Positions 43,994 through 54,684 of a stretch of DNA of 64,000 nucleotides are shown here, piece after piece. Every line of letters begins with the position of its first letter. Position 1 is the stretch's first letter. This DNA is from Mesostigma viride (lineage: Eukaryota; Streptophyta; Mesostigmatophyceae; Mesostigmatales; Mesostigmataceae), in contig RPFO01002324.1 of assembly GCA_009746045.1 (NCBI GenBank), positions 239,520 to 303,519 on the forward strand, given 5' to 3'. The notes below the pieces were generated by a model, which saw nothing but the letters and a program-made list of their open reading frames with translations, was not told the origin of the DNA and did no database searches. The translations under genes and the position numbers were made by a program.

Positions 43994-46400
43994 GATATGG
44001 GTGGCGACCGACTACCATGGGGCCTGCAAACTCCAATAAAATGCGAGATGCAGTTACTTCAAGAAATCTCATCACAGCCGACGAAGACAAAACTGGTACG
44101 TCGACAAACACAATCACGGACGCTTCGTCCCCTTAGCCTCGATCTGCACGAGGAAATCAAGGTGTGGCGTGTTGCTCGATCCGCCATTTTATTGTGACAA
44201 ACTCGCGGCATCCATGCCGACCATGATTCCGGCCACGTGTACTGCTCGCGGTTTGACTAAAGTTTTGGCGCCAAAAGACGTATAAGGTACGGTCCATCTT
44301 ACTGGACGGCGGCCTGACACACAGAATTTCCCTGAGAGCTCCATACTCGGAGTAGACGATTGACAGCAAGATCGAGCATACGATCATCAGAATCATTCTA
44401 CGCCCCGCCGGGACCAATTGGGCAGTGTAGATTCTGCAAGATCGCTGACGGATTCCGTGACATTTGGCTGCATTTGAAGTGCGCAAGCAAGAAACGATAT
44501 ACGAAGGCAAAATGAAAAAAGTTAAAACGTTAGCCGCCGACAATCTGGAGCGTCCGATGATGGATCCAACGGACGCGATAAACCCGCTAAGTTAGCGGCT
44601 CGGGTCGTCCGTACAAATACTAAATCACCAAACAACCAATACAAAACAAGCAAACTACGGAAAACAAACGGCCTTCGGCCCCAACGGTCACAAATCCAAC
44701 GGAAACGACCCGAAATCGATATAGTCTCAAAAAAAAAAAATTATTAACGCAGCCGCAGGCCACGCCGCCGGACGAAAAACAAAGTGACGTGCTCCGCGAG
44801 CAATTTGCTGGCTGGCGATGGCAGGAAACGTACGCTAGAAAATTGGGATGGGGAATGCGCAGCCATGGTTTTATACGTCAAAATTTTATGTTTGAAGAGC
44901 AAGTACGAAATTTTCTGAGCTGGAGGTGCGTCAACGGAGTGATACCTGCGTGGGAGAGGTCCGCGTCGCTATCATGGCGACCTGTAAATGGAATGTCGTT
45001 GTAGATTTAGGTATTGTAGCATCATGCTTAATTGCTTTACGTACTGGGTGCCTAGTAAAATCAGTTTGCTGTTCGTGGAAGGCGTGGGGCCGACGAGTTT
45101 CTGGTGTCATCATATTGGAAAGAACGCTGGATTTTTTGCCACGGGACGTAACTGGCGATGCCGATGGTGAGGCGTACTACCTACCGGGGTACTACCTGCT
45201 CTCTTTCTGATGAATTTTCATGGTTGCGTTCTTTCCATTTCGCCGAATCCACCTAGTCGCAGACATAGCGTAGCGTTGCGTTTTATTTTCTTAGCCGTGC
45301 AGGACGCCATCTTCATGGTCCTTCGAATGTCCTGTGTGAACGTCCGTTGCCCAAGGATCTGTGATGCTTTTTTTCTGGAATATACTAGGCTTGGAAAGCC
45401 CCTCTGGATGCTTGCCTGGTCACGGGTTTGGGGCGTCATTTACATTCATGGTGCTTTCTGCGTAAGCTGACTTGCTTCGCACGTGGATTTTCTGGACTCT
45501 TCACTGGACTGAAGAGCTCGTCTGCTAGCATGTTTACGTGGTGTATAAGGTGATCAATCAACTATTTGTTTATAGAAGGTGTGACAATAGAAGGTGTGTT
45601 AATTATCATCAAGCATGTCAAAAGTAATCTCCACTCGCTTACAACCAAACAAAAATTTTGCTTTGCTGGGTCTGCTGTGTTTGTGTCTCACGGTGCAGGC
45701 TATCCCCTTGGTTGATCAACCAGGTGCTGGCCAGCGGGGCCATATACTCTTCTTGGCGTTTTTCATCCATGGCATGTCAACCAACGCATGCATGCCAGCC
45801 CCTAAACAAGAAAACACTAAGTCACCAAAGAATGGAATTCAGGGCATGGTCATGAGCAGGGTAACAGCAGCATTAATATTAAATGGGCATGATGTCAACA
45901 GGAAAACACTAAGTCACGTGAGGAAAGTCTTTTTATGATCCCAAACAGCCTGGACGTGGCCGTGTGCCAAATTAATTTGTGTAGTCCGCGCATTTCCGGC
46001 GCAAGTCGCCGGCCGGACCTTGTGACAGCGCCAGAATCATTATTAACATTGTATGACTTTTGTAGGTAGAAAAATGTCTGTGGAGACGCTGTGCGTCGCG
46101 CTTAAATATTTTAATATAATTTTAATGAAAAGTTTGAAATGTTTCGTAAACCTTACCTAAGCTTAGCCGCTAGGCGGCTAAGCTTAGCCAAACCACATGT
46201 GCACATCGATATAGTCTCAAAAAAAAAAAGCATAGCAAAAAAAAAAAGCAGCCTTCTCTCTTTAGAAAAGGAGACAGCCGGTAGATGGCGGGGTGGCTGC
46301 GGAGCAGTCATTGGGTTGTCCATGCAAACGTTGTGAAGGTGTCGTGGCTGTGGGAAACGCAACGAGTTCCCATGCAAGAGGGTGTGACTGTTTCCCCTGT
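43994..46400. other. Intergenic, no gene recognised
   Basis: Upstream of radA, so it should contain its promoter, but I see no clear TATA box. A 78-codon frame (44974-45210) starts with ATG but resembles nothing I know. The string ATCGATATAGTCTC followed by a run of A occurs twice, at about 44714 and 46205. A perfect hairpin CTAAGCTTAGCCGC-TAG-GCGGCTAAGCTTAG lies at 46157-46187. Confidence 0.5.
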
Positions 46401-47270
46401 GCATGCCTGTGCTCAGCTGTTCTTACCCCAACCATTCCTCGGGATGTAACATCGCGTTCTTCCCTTTACTCTATGTCACCAGTCATCTGCCAAGGGCCGA
46501 ACTGGGCTTGGCGTGTGCCCATGTGCCAAAAGCGCCCCCTTGCTGATCGCTGGGGGAGTGGAAGGAGCGTTTGCCTGTCGTGTAGGCATGGAGCCAGGGC
46601 AACTCGCTGTAGAGAGCGGTGTTCTGCGGAGTGGGTGCTAGTTTAGAGTCGTCTGCGGTGTTTTGGGGGGCTGGTTGGTCGGGGTGCGCACCACCCCGTT
46701 TTGTGCTCATCGATTCTACATCACTTGCAGGAAGTGCTGAGTGCCACTGGTAGGATGGGCATGAGGAGGGTAGGGAAACGCGGCGATGTCACGCGATGGG
46801 GCTGATGTGTTTTATGCCACGCAACGTCAACTGGTGTACGGTAGTTGGGTGGCCTTGTGTGGGTTCGTGGGGCGGTGTGTCTTCCCTTGGTAAGGATGGT
46901 TAATAATGGGGGGATGGTGGTATCTCCCCCTGGGGGCCTCGCCCCTCGGACAGGCGATGGTCTTTCCACGTTCCGTTTGCGCTGTCAGACACGCCACTCA
47001 TGGCTGCCTCCGGCCACGTGCCCGTCCCCCTCCATACACGTAAATTCGGTTGCTGATGAAGCCATCACCCCTATGGTTGCTCCTGCCTTCCCTGGCCTTT
47101 CCTCAAATGTGCCTCCTCGCCTGCGCTTATGCAAGGGAAGGGTCCCCTGATGCACCGCGGTCCCTGATGAAGCGAAACAGCATGTCCGGTCGTGCAAACT
47201 CGTCCAACCGCACTTTATCCTCCCCTATGCACCTTCGCCCCCCTTTTCCTTACACATTGCGTGCCTGCAG

Positions 47271-47346
47271 GTTCTTGATGAAACTGAGCAATGAGTCGGT
47301 GTGCATCGAGCTCAAGAATGGGGCCATCGTAACGGGACGATCGCAG
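47271..47346 (+). pseudogene. Orphan exon of snRNP protein Sm-D1
   Basis: Between CCTGCAG and GTGGGT, a 76-nt exon reads RFLMKLSNESVCIELKNGAI followed by VTG. This is the first half of the Sm fold of SmD1, a spliceosomal core protein. I found no partner exon (start MKLVR, or the VDVSMNTHLK-like second half) nearby on this strand. The last codons differ by one A from the second copy; with that A the reading (IVTGRIAG then donor) fits the family better. It is either a captured gene fragment or an exon of a gene whose other exons I missed. Confidence 0.6.
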
Positions 47347-48087
47347 GTGGGTGTGGGCGTAGTTTATAGCGTTTGACAGTCGCCAGTGGGTGGGTGGATG
47401 GTGGGTGTGGGGTTTCACGATGTGACACACGTTACGCGGCCGTAGGTGGTAGGGTGGGGGTCAAGAGCGGGATGATTGCAGGTGGGTGAGCCGACATGAC
47501 CCTGTTGGTGCTAGGGTCAGGTGCAGGGTTTCTTCCTGTCCTGTTTGGTTTAGGGTTTCCATGTCCTTTGGGCTGCTCGAACGGCGACCTGTCCTGATTG
47601 AGTGGGCGTCTTGGTTAGGTGGGTGCCTCCACCTTGCTGGGTTGCCCGCAAAGGAGGTATTTGGGGATGGGAGTGGGGAATACTAGGGACGAGTGTGGTG
47701 GAGTGGAAAGTTGTACCAAACACGAAACGCGGGCTATGATGGCCATCTCAAAGAGGTTCTCTGGCCAGCCGGTAGCAAGAGGTTCCAATGTGGTTGCGTC
47801 GCTGCTTTGTCAAGAGCCTGCTCTCCCTTTATGCTTCTTGCCTTCTTTCTTTTCTCTCCTCGCTTCTGCCCCCTAGGTAAGGTAATGTCCCATGACACAT
47901 CCCTGTAGTGACCAAAGCTATTGTAGTGGTGTGGCCTCTACTAAACCCTAGGGCGACCCCACCGTCCACCCGGCCGTCCACCTGGCCGTACTGTGACAGG
48001 CGCCAGTATCGTGGGAACCTCTAGTATCATGGGATATCCGTTCAAGTCCTATTCGCGGGCCGCGGGTTCCTATCTAATGATGCATTG

Positions 48088-48123
48088 GTGTTGGATTTGC
48101 ATGCAATGAGTCTTATTTATTAC
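48088..48123 (-). terminator. Shared 3'-end element, left copy
   Basis: 36-bp element 103 nt downstream of the RING gene stop. It is nearly identical, in inverted orientation, to 52840-52875 after the Cys-rich gene. It contains AATAAATAAGAC (polyadenylation-signal-like) and the palindrome TTGCATGCAA. Confidence 0.55.
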
Positions 48124-48225
48124 AATGTACAATAGGCAAAGTCCTAATCAACATGTCCTCAACGAGGTGCATCCAAGGGCACACTCACTACAGGGAGGAA
48201 TAGCCCCTTCCCCTTTCTAGACCCC

Positions 48226-49764
48226 CTACTCATCCTCAACCACAATCACCTCCCGGTGCTGAACATCAGCAACCAAGTGTGCGTCCCTCTCAACAATGCG
48301 CCTCGCCCCGTCGCGGAAGCGATCCACCAACCGCCTCATGGCCAGCGCGTCCCACCCAACGCCACCGCCGAGTGCCTCAAAGAAGGCCACAGCCAGTGCA
48401 TTGCCCGCAGACCCGGAGCACTCCAACTGGGGGTGATCCCTGATGTACTGCAGGGCGGACAGGAAACCGTTGACTCCCGCGGGGTAATCCGCATTCCCCC
48501 CACAGCGCGAACAGCGAAAGAAGCGCGAGCAGCAGGAGCAGCAGCAGGAGCAGCAGCACGAGCAGCAGGAGGAGCAGCAGCGGCGGCGGCGGCGGCGATG
48601 GCGGCCGGCAGACCACGGAAACCACACTCTGACACGTTGTCCACCACGCGCAGGTGGCGATCCAAGTCCTCGCGGCTGGTGGCCTGGTAGGTGCAGCCCA
48701 GGATGGTAACGGTGCCGTTATCACCAGGGAGAGAAAGCTTGTTGGGGCAGGGCCTGACAAGCTTGGCGCAGGTGTTGTCGTGAATCGCCTCCTCGCCGAA
48801 CACGACCTCGCCGCCGCACCCGCGAGCGCACAGACGCACATTCACAAGGGTGAATGTGAGTCTGTCGACACCCACATTGCGCTTGTACTGGCTGCCAGTG
48901 CGCATCAGGAGCTCCTTGCATTCTGGGCAGCGCTTGCCAATCACACGGGCGTTGGGCCTGGTAGAATTATACTCCAGAGCGTGGGCCTCGAGCATATCAG
49001 CGCACTTGTTGCAGTGCTGAGGGACGCAGGTGTGGACGCCCTCCACGAGGTAGATGATGGGGTACTTCCCCTCCGTGCCGAAGGGCTCGGTGCAGATGTC
49101 GCAGCACGCCAGCCTCTTCTCGAACCACGTGATCTTGTGGTTCGCCTCCTCGAGAGCCAAGCGCATCTTCTTGAGCTCTTCGCGAGTGGGATCAGGGGAG
49201 AAAGAACGACGCCTGCTGCGGTTCCTCTCGCGCTCCAACTCCTCCTGCGTCTCCCTCAGCTGGCGCTGCAATGCGGCTAAGTCCCCACCGCTGGGCCCAG
49301 CGCCTCCAGAACGAGAACGGGAGCTGGGCCACCACGCAGCAGGCCTGCATGCAAAGGAAAACACACAGACAACTGCAAAATGTATCAGATAGTGGCCATC
49401 ACCTGCAACATCCAACAGATAGTGGCCATCACCTGCAAAATCCAGCAGGCAATCGAAAAGGGATGCATAAAACAGCAGACCACGTACTGGGAGCAGCCGC
49501 AGGGCGAGACTGAGCCACCAGGTCGTCGATCGCAGCGTGCGAATTGACTTCCGTGCCTGCGTCGTCCAGGTGGTCGTAGTCGTTGTGGTCAAAAAGGTCG
49601 TCAGAGGGGTTCCAGCCTGCAAAGAATGAATAGAAAATGCCAATGGCGTTCCTGTCAGCTGCTGAAAATGCCCAAAAAACAAACCAAGGAAACACAAAAA
49701 CAGACATGCATGGGAAATACGTACGCTCAGGTTCCTGGGCCTCATGTTCTTGTGTCGTCGCCAT
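48226..49764 (-). CDS. RING/TRAF-like zinc-finger protein
   Basis: Probable E3 ubiquitin ligase or signalling adaptor. Start ATG 49764; exon 1 is 49725-49764 and exon 2 about 49488-49616 (acidic, DDLFDHNDYDHLDD). A third exon from about 49344 to 48226 holds a basic heptad-rich coiled coil (LQRQLRETQEELERERN), a RING-like finger (CDICTEPF ... CVPQHCNKC ... CPEC), then TRAF-type finger pairs (CARGCGG ... HDNTC; CTYQAT ... HLRVV). After an Ala-rich GCN tract the frame breaks at a G run: six Gs here, seven in the second copy, which reads on in frame. The conserved C-terminus then ends at 48226 (VIVVEDE). The phase between exons 2 and 3 does not close, so that junction is unsure. Intron 2 contains a duplicated 29-bp segment with TTTGCAGGTGATGG. 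Confidence 0.65.
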
Positions 49765-49984
49765 AGCTGGCTAGCTGCTGATAGTGGTATCCTGCTGCTG
49801 TTCTGAGTGGTTCGTGAGGGTTTGGCTGCATTTTTGGTCGTGTTTGGGCTTTTGGCCTCGTGGGGAGGAGGACGAACGGCATATTCCCGGCATATTCCGG
49901 GAATATTCCCACGAATATGCCGTGGGACGGTCGCTAGAAGGAAACTGTCGCGCCGCGTCGGCAGTTACGTGACAGGGATACGGA

Positions 49985-50230
49985 CTGTCATGGCAGACTG
50001 ACAGATCGGACAGGTGTCAGACGGGACAGTGCGCTGACTGTCGTGGCAGATCTTCGTAACCGACACGCGGCGGAACCGGCGCGGCGCGGACTGACGTGGC
50101 GCGCTGTCAGAACTGACGTGGCACGATACTGACATGGCAGGCCGTCCGAACCGGCAGCTGACGGATACGGCGTTGTACGGACTGTCATGTCAGACCGTTC
50201 AGACTGCCACGCGGCAGTCTGGCATGACAA
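49985..50230. promoter_or_regulatory. Cluster of TGACRTGGCA-like motifs
   Basis: At least seven copies of ACTGACGTGGC / ACTGTCATGGCA, in both orientations, about 15-50 bp apart, upstream of the RING gene start (49764). TGACGTGG is a known plant bZIP target core. Just upstream of the gene (49880-49925) there are also palindromic CATATTCCGGGAATATTCC elements. The cluster is kept in the second copy (about 61490-61740). Confidence 0.5.
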
Positions 50231-50471
50231 TTGGACGGAATCTAGCGGGAAATCTTACAATGTACGTGCAGTTACGTGTTTGTAGTAATCTGTACTACCT
50301 GTAGTATCACCCGCTGCATTTCTACTTCGAATATACTCTCTGTACTACGAATCCTAGTGCAATTGTACTATGAGACGCCATGAGATAGAGACAAAGTCAT
50401 GGATTTCCATTAGAATCATAATAAGGCTTAATGCCCATAGGGGACTTTGTCTATTCCAAAGGGGCACTTAG

Positions 50472-51106
50472 TTAGTGAACCCCCTCCAGGGCCAGGCGGC
50501 GACAGAACTTGTCGTACATCTTGTCGCAGGTGGCATTCATGACCCTCAGTTCCCTCTCGCAGACAGCGGGGGAAAAGTTGACAGGCAGATAGGCGTCGTA
50601 CTCGGCCTTCACGAGGTCCACGAGCACACGGCAATGCTCCTCTGCGGTCTTATCCTTATCCACCTGAGGAATGGATTCAACATACTCCTTCATCACATCC
50701 CACAGGCGGGGAATCGCGCAAACGCGGTCAGACAGCTTAACCTCTAGGTCGATGGCCAGAGTTGCCACCTCCATACGCCTATCGCCATACTTGCAGGCGT
50801 CCATCCTCTTCTCAAAAGTGGAAAGGGACTGCACACCGCCTTGGCGATGGCGATGGCAAAGTTGCGCAGGGCCCATCCTGTATAGTGGCAAAACGGCCCT
50901 GGCTGCCTGCGCTTAGAGAGGAAGCGCCCCTCAAGCTCATTGGCAATAGCATCCAGCAGCTGCTTCATTCGCTGCTCTGTCTTAGCTTTGACAGCGTCCC
51001 ACGGCACTTGCAGCTGCTTGCTGACACCACACCCGTGGGGCCATGCCAACTCCACGATTTCGTGCACAATCTCAGCTGGCAGGCTGTTAAAAGTGGCAGC
51101 GGCCAT
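50472..51106 (-). CDS. F-box-like protein, paralogue 1
   Basis: About 210 aa once one frameshift is allowed. The N-terminus has FNSLPAEIVHEIVELAWP followed by a W about 15 residues on, a short F-box-like pattern (LPxEIxxxI...W). The rest is helical and charged (FEKRMDACKYG; MEVATLAIDLEVKLSDRV; CDKMYDKFCRRL) with no known domain. The frame breaks near 50845 at a G run; the second copy has one more G there and reads through, so the break is probably a sequencing error. It is clearly related in plan to the gene at 53770. If F-box-like, it would recruit targets to an SCF ligase; that is inference. Confidence 0.6.
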
Positions 51107-51577
51107 GTCTTCTTTGTGGTAGTGGTGCTAGTGCTGTTGGGATGCTGGAGCAGGCGAGAAGTGCCCACTTTGACGTGGTGTCGGACCTTTGTACCCCGCC
51201 CCACGGCATCTTCGCGGAATATTCCGTGGACCGACGATCTCCCACGGGACGCTGCCACGTGGCGGAGATCGGACGGTCCACGGCAATTCAGATCTCCCAT
51301 GATAGTACGGCGTATCTCGGATACGGCGCGGCGCCGGTACGGCCGGACAGTATCATGGATACTGGTCCGAGTACCGTGGCACGGCATTCCGCCACGTCAC
51401 TACCGCGCCGCGCCGCGCCGCGCCATGGAACCTTCTAGAGGATCGATCCCAGCCGTCCGATGAAGATCTCGTGGGAGGGCCAGTTTCCACAGGTACAAAG
51501 GTCGTGCAGGCCTACCAAATGCACCATCACACCACAGAACAGCCATAGCCAGCGCAGAAAACAACAGCAGACCGCCA
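51107..51577. promoter_or_regulatory. Divergent promoter region
   Basis: 470 bp between the F-box-like gene (-) and the Cys-rich gene (+). It contains a CCACGTGG palindrome (51255-51262), GGAATATTCC-type palindromes, CGGTACGGCCGGACAGT and a CGCGCCGCGCCG tract near 51408. No clear TATA box. Confidence 0.4.
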
Positions 51578-52843
51578 TGTTTCCCGTTGATGCAGCAGCT
51601 GGGCCATTGTTCGGGCCTCAGACTAGGGCACGAACTAGGGCCTTGCATGGGCTTGGTTCTCCCAGATGCTATGGATTGCCATATCCTCGCTGCACAAGAA
51701 CTAGGACTGGTTGTTCCGCCATAGCTCCTGCGCTGTGCCAGTGCCTGCGCCTGTGCCAGCGCCAGTGCCTGTGATTGTGCCAGTGCCAGTGCCTGCTGCG
51801 CCAGTGCCTGAGCCTGTGTACGTGCCTGCTCCTCTCCCTGGGCTATTCGCCCCTCGGTTTAAGGACTCTGACATTTGGCCTCAAACAGGCCATGTGTGGC
51901 CAAATGGTAGTGGCGATTCCAAGTTTCCTCTGGTGCATTGCGTCACCTGCAAAAAGGTGCCGGAGAGGGCAGTGTGCAAGAAGGAGAACGGGGAGATGCA
52001 GTGCCGGGGGTGCGCTCTGGATGAACTGAGCGACAAGGTGGATGCACTAGGTCCCTCTCCTCCCACGGAGCAGGTGCAGGAGACTGTCAAGAATTTTGAC
52101 ACGGGCTTGCAGATTTACAAGTACGAATATGAGCCCAAGCGTCTCCCGCCTCCTCCCACCGGCTACCCTCTGTCCAAGTGCATGTGCGCTGTGTGCAAGA
52201 AGCCTGCTCTCCACGCGCACGAAGTGGTGAAGGAGGTCACCCCTCAGATGCTGGAGACTACTTCCCATTTCCGTGTTGCCAAGCTCGTGGTTGGCGACGT
52301 CGTTTGTGGGATCTGCCGCAACGAGTTCCTGGCCCAGTATGTCGACAACAACGTGGTCATCAGCAAGGCCATGTCTCGCGGCATGCAGTATTGGGAGTAC
52401 AAGGGCCACATCGATGAGGTGTTCCAGTACAACGAGGAACTCCACAAGATGGCAGAGCGCGCCCATGACAACACGCACAACGGCCCCTCCAGTGACAAGT
52501 TTTACTGGCCTCGCAGGCAGTGCCAGAAGTGCATGAAGCGCATCGACATCAACGTGCAGAACCTGTATGTGGCTCCAAGGCCTCGTTCTTTGACGTTGAC
52601 TTGGTCTGCTACGAGTGCGCCAAGTTCTGCAGCCTCGTTTCTGAGGCTGTCGCTTTCCCGGGCTTTAGCCGCCCCAACAACCGCCTCAAGCGTAATGCAG
52701 AGGCCGGGGCTTCCTTCTGTACGATGTTGTGGGGTCCAACAAGCCCTATTTCTTCGCGTAGGGTGTCATCTGGGCACTTCATTGGCCCATGCAAGCCTAT
52801 GGAGGCTACTGTTGATAGGGACTTGTGGTATTCTATTTTGTAA
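51578..52843 (+). CDS. Cys-rich zinc-binding protein, unknown family
   Basis: I do not recognise this protein. It may start at ATG 51578 (MFPVDAAAGP) with a frame change near 51700; after a Pro/Val-rich stretch the frame from about 51711 is convincing. It holds repeated zinc-type cysteine pairs: CVTCKK ... CRGC, CMCAVCKK, CGICRNEF, CQKCMKR and CYECAKFC, enough for three to four zinc ribbons, separated by helical segments. Near 52590 one T is missing relative to the palindrome arm, which keeps the frame (SFDVDLVCYEC). The end is ambiguous: one frame stops at 52761 (KPYFFA), another at 52843. It is divergent from the F-box-like gene and followed by a shared 3' element. Confidence 0.6.
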
Positions 52844-52875
52844 TGAATAAGACTCTTTGCATGCAAATCCAACAC
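52840..52875 (+). terminator. Shared 3'-end element, right copy
   Basis: Immediately downstream of the Cys-rich gene. About 33 of 36 bases match 48088-48123 in inverted orientation, with AATAAGAC and the 12-bp palindrome TTTGCATGCAAA (52856-52867). The two copies bracket the three-gene block 48124-52839. Confidence 0.55.
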
Positions 52876-52907
52876 TCATGCACTAGGCGTAGGACTTGAC
52901 TTGTTTG

Positions 52908-53514
52908 CGAAAAGTTCGGGCTATGCGGATAGCCCGAACTTTTGGGGATAGCCCGAACTTTTGGAAACCTTGCTAGGGAAAAGTAAAAGTTTCCAGTGGG
53001 ATCCCAGCCATTTGAAAAGTTCGGGCTATGGTTCGGGCTATCAGTTTATAGCCCGAACCGGACCCTTTTGCCCCTTGGACGGTGGTGTCATGCATTGTAC
53101 ATGGGGTAGGGACTTGGTTATTTGGACAGTGTGCAGTGTATGTGTGTGTGTTTCTTCCTTAGATTGCTAACACATAAAATATAGGGGTATTTCCTGTATA
53201 TACAGATAGGATTGCTAACACATAAAATATAGGGTATTAGCTATGATTATTTATAGATGACAATTGCTAACACATAAAATTTTATGTGTTGGGAAACAGA
53301 GTAAAAGAAAGAGTAGCATCCACCCATAGCAACACACCGCCCAGAGGGAAAAAGGGGCGGTTCGGGCTATAAATCGATAGCCCGAACCATAGCCCGAACT
53401 TTTCAAAATGGCTGGGATCCCCACTGGAAACTTTTACTTTTCCCTAGCAAGGTTTCGAAAAGTTCGGGCTATCCCCAAAAGTTCGGGCTATCCGCATAGC
53501 ACGAACTTTTCGTG
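52908..53514. mobile_element. Foldback/MITE-like element
   Basis: About 607 bp with inverted arms of about 170 bp (52908-53085 and 53337-53514). Each arm contains several copies of AAAAGTTCGGGCTAT in both orientations, so each arm can itself form hairpins. The inner region holds three copies of ATTGCTAACACATAAAAT. I see no clear target-site duplication, so mobility is inferred from shape. It separates the Cys-rich gene from the promoter of the second F-box-like gene. A mirror copy is at 56868-57474. Confidence 0.7.
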
Positions 53515-53662
53515 GGAGCCTATGGCTGGGCGCCACGTGGCATGGTATCCCACGAGAATTGCCAGCGCCGCGCCGGCGCGACGCTCCACGGATATTATCG
53601 TGGGACGCCGCGCCGGCGCGACGCTTGCACGGCACTATCGTGGGACGCCGTGGCCGAGAGGG

Positions 53663-53669
53663 TATAAAA
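53663..53669 (+). promoter_or_regulatory. TATA box of F-box-like gene 2
   Basis: TATAAAA about 100 bp before the ATG at 53770. Upstream are repeated TATCGTGGGACGCCG blocks and a CCACGTGG palindrome (about 53534). The mirror copy is at 56713-56719. Confidence 0.65.
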
Positions 53670-53769
53670 GCGGAGTCACGGGCGTTTGGGGGTAGGTCTC
53701 GCCTCCGACACTGCCAGGCACACAGTCATCCACACGCAGACAGCCATCCTTACAGCTGTAAAATACACA

Positions 53770-54441
53770 ATGGCCCATGCTGGTGCTACTTTCGAGGATC
53801 TGCCAAGCGAAATTTTGTTTGTTTTGGCAGAGCTCAGCTGGCCCTACTTGCGTGGTGTGAACAAGGCCTCTCACAAGGAATGGGAGGCCGTGCTGGCGAT
53901 AATGGAGGCAAAGGTTCGCGCTGTGCGCAATTTGATTGACGAGGAACTGGAGTTCCGCGATGCCAACCCCTATTGGTGGTTCGTCGATATAAAGAAGGTG
54001 ACACCCCGCCGCCTGTATGAGATGACGCCTGATCAGCTGAGGGCCATTTATGACAAGGTGTCTGTGCCCCGCTTGCGTGAGGCGGAGGGGTACTTGTACA
54101 CTACCCGCGCTGATCGTTTGGAGCAGATGGATCACGCGTACACTGATTTTGTGGAGGTGCTCAACCGAACTGTCAAGGTCCCCGTTGGCCCCCACACTAA
54201 GGCGGCGAGGGACGCCTATTTTGCGTCCATTCCTGATGTGGATCGCGAGAATGTGATGGAGCGTCGCGTTGATGAGTTGGTCACTGTTCTGTGCGCGGGA
54301 TTGGTGGCTGACGACACGGAGGCCAACGGGGGCGTGCCAACGGGTTTGGCCGACCTTCTCAGCGACATTTTCGATGAGTACAAGCACCGGATGATCGGTC
54401 GTATCTTCACCCATCCATCGTATAACCGGGTGATGCCTTAA
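53770..54441 (+). CDS. F-box-like protein, paralogue 2
   Basis: 223 aa, intronless, ATG at 53770 about 100 bp after a TATA box. The N-terminus FEDLPSEILFVLAELSWP with a following KEWEAV gives the same short F-box-like pattern as the gene at 50472, and both continue with an amphipathic helix (AIMEAKVRAVRNLIDEELEF). The remainder is mixed helical with DVDRENVMERRVDELV and a C-terminal IFDEYKHRMIGRIF; no other domain is recognised. The frame is intact and its mirror copy is identical, so this is the best preserved gene of the module. Function as an SCF substrate receptor is inference from a weak motif. Confidence 0.7.
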   Translation: MAHAGATFEDLPSEILFVLAELSWPYLRGVNKASHKEWEAVLAIMEAKVRAVRNLIDEELEFRDANPYWWFVDIKKVTPRRLYEMTPDQLRAIYDKVSVPRLREAEGYLYTTRADRLEQMDHAYTDFVEVLNRTVKVPVGPHTKAARDAYFASIPDVDRENVMERRVDELVTVLCAGLVADDTEANGGVPTGLADLLSDIFDEYKHRMIGRIFTHPSYNRVMP

Positions 54442-54462
54442 ACAGGCAAATAGGGATCAACT

Positions 54463-54490
54463 GATATAGCCTATTGGAAAAGGCTATATC
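54463..54490 (+). terminator. Hairpin downstream of F-box-like gene 2
   Basis: Perfect 9-bp stem GATATAGCC / GGCTATATC with a 10-nt loop, 22 nt after the stop codon. AATAAGACCC follows at about 54516. Hairpins just after stop codons mark transcript ends in some giant viruses, but a role here is unproven. Confidence 0.5.
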
Positions 54491-54684
54491 CCATGGACTG
54501 TCTTATATAACTTTTAATAAGACCCGATTCCTATTGAAATTTGTCTCACAATGAGTCCCACAATGAGCCCCACTTAAAAAAAAATCTAAACCGCATACTA
54601 TAAATAGCTAATGGAGCTATAGGGGTACCAGATTCCCACGAACAATAGGGATTTCCCGCCACCCGCGCCTGTCACGTGATTTGT

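Larger units (their letters stand above)
46401..52480. repeat. Large direct repeat, first copy (with 57906-64000)
   Basis: About 6.1 kb that reappears in the same orientation from about 57906 to the window end. The copies align throughout by eye but differ by many one- or two-base indels. The first copy is continuous with the left arm of the palindrome; together they form an 8.8-kb unit. Confidence 0.93.

Noticed and set aside
44974-45210. 78-codon gene upstream of radA
   Set aside because: No motif, homologue or transcript signal that I can recognise; such frames are expected by chance.
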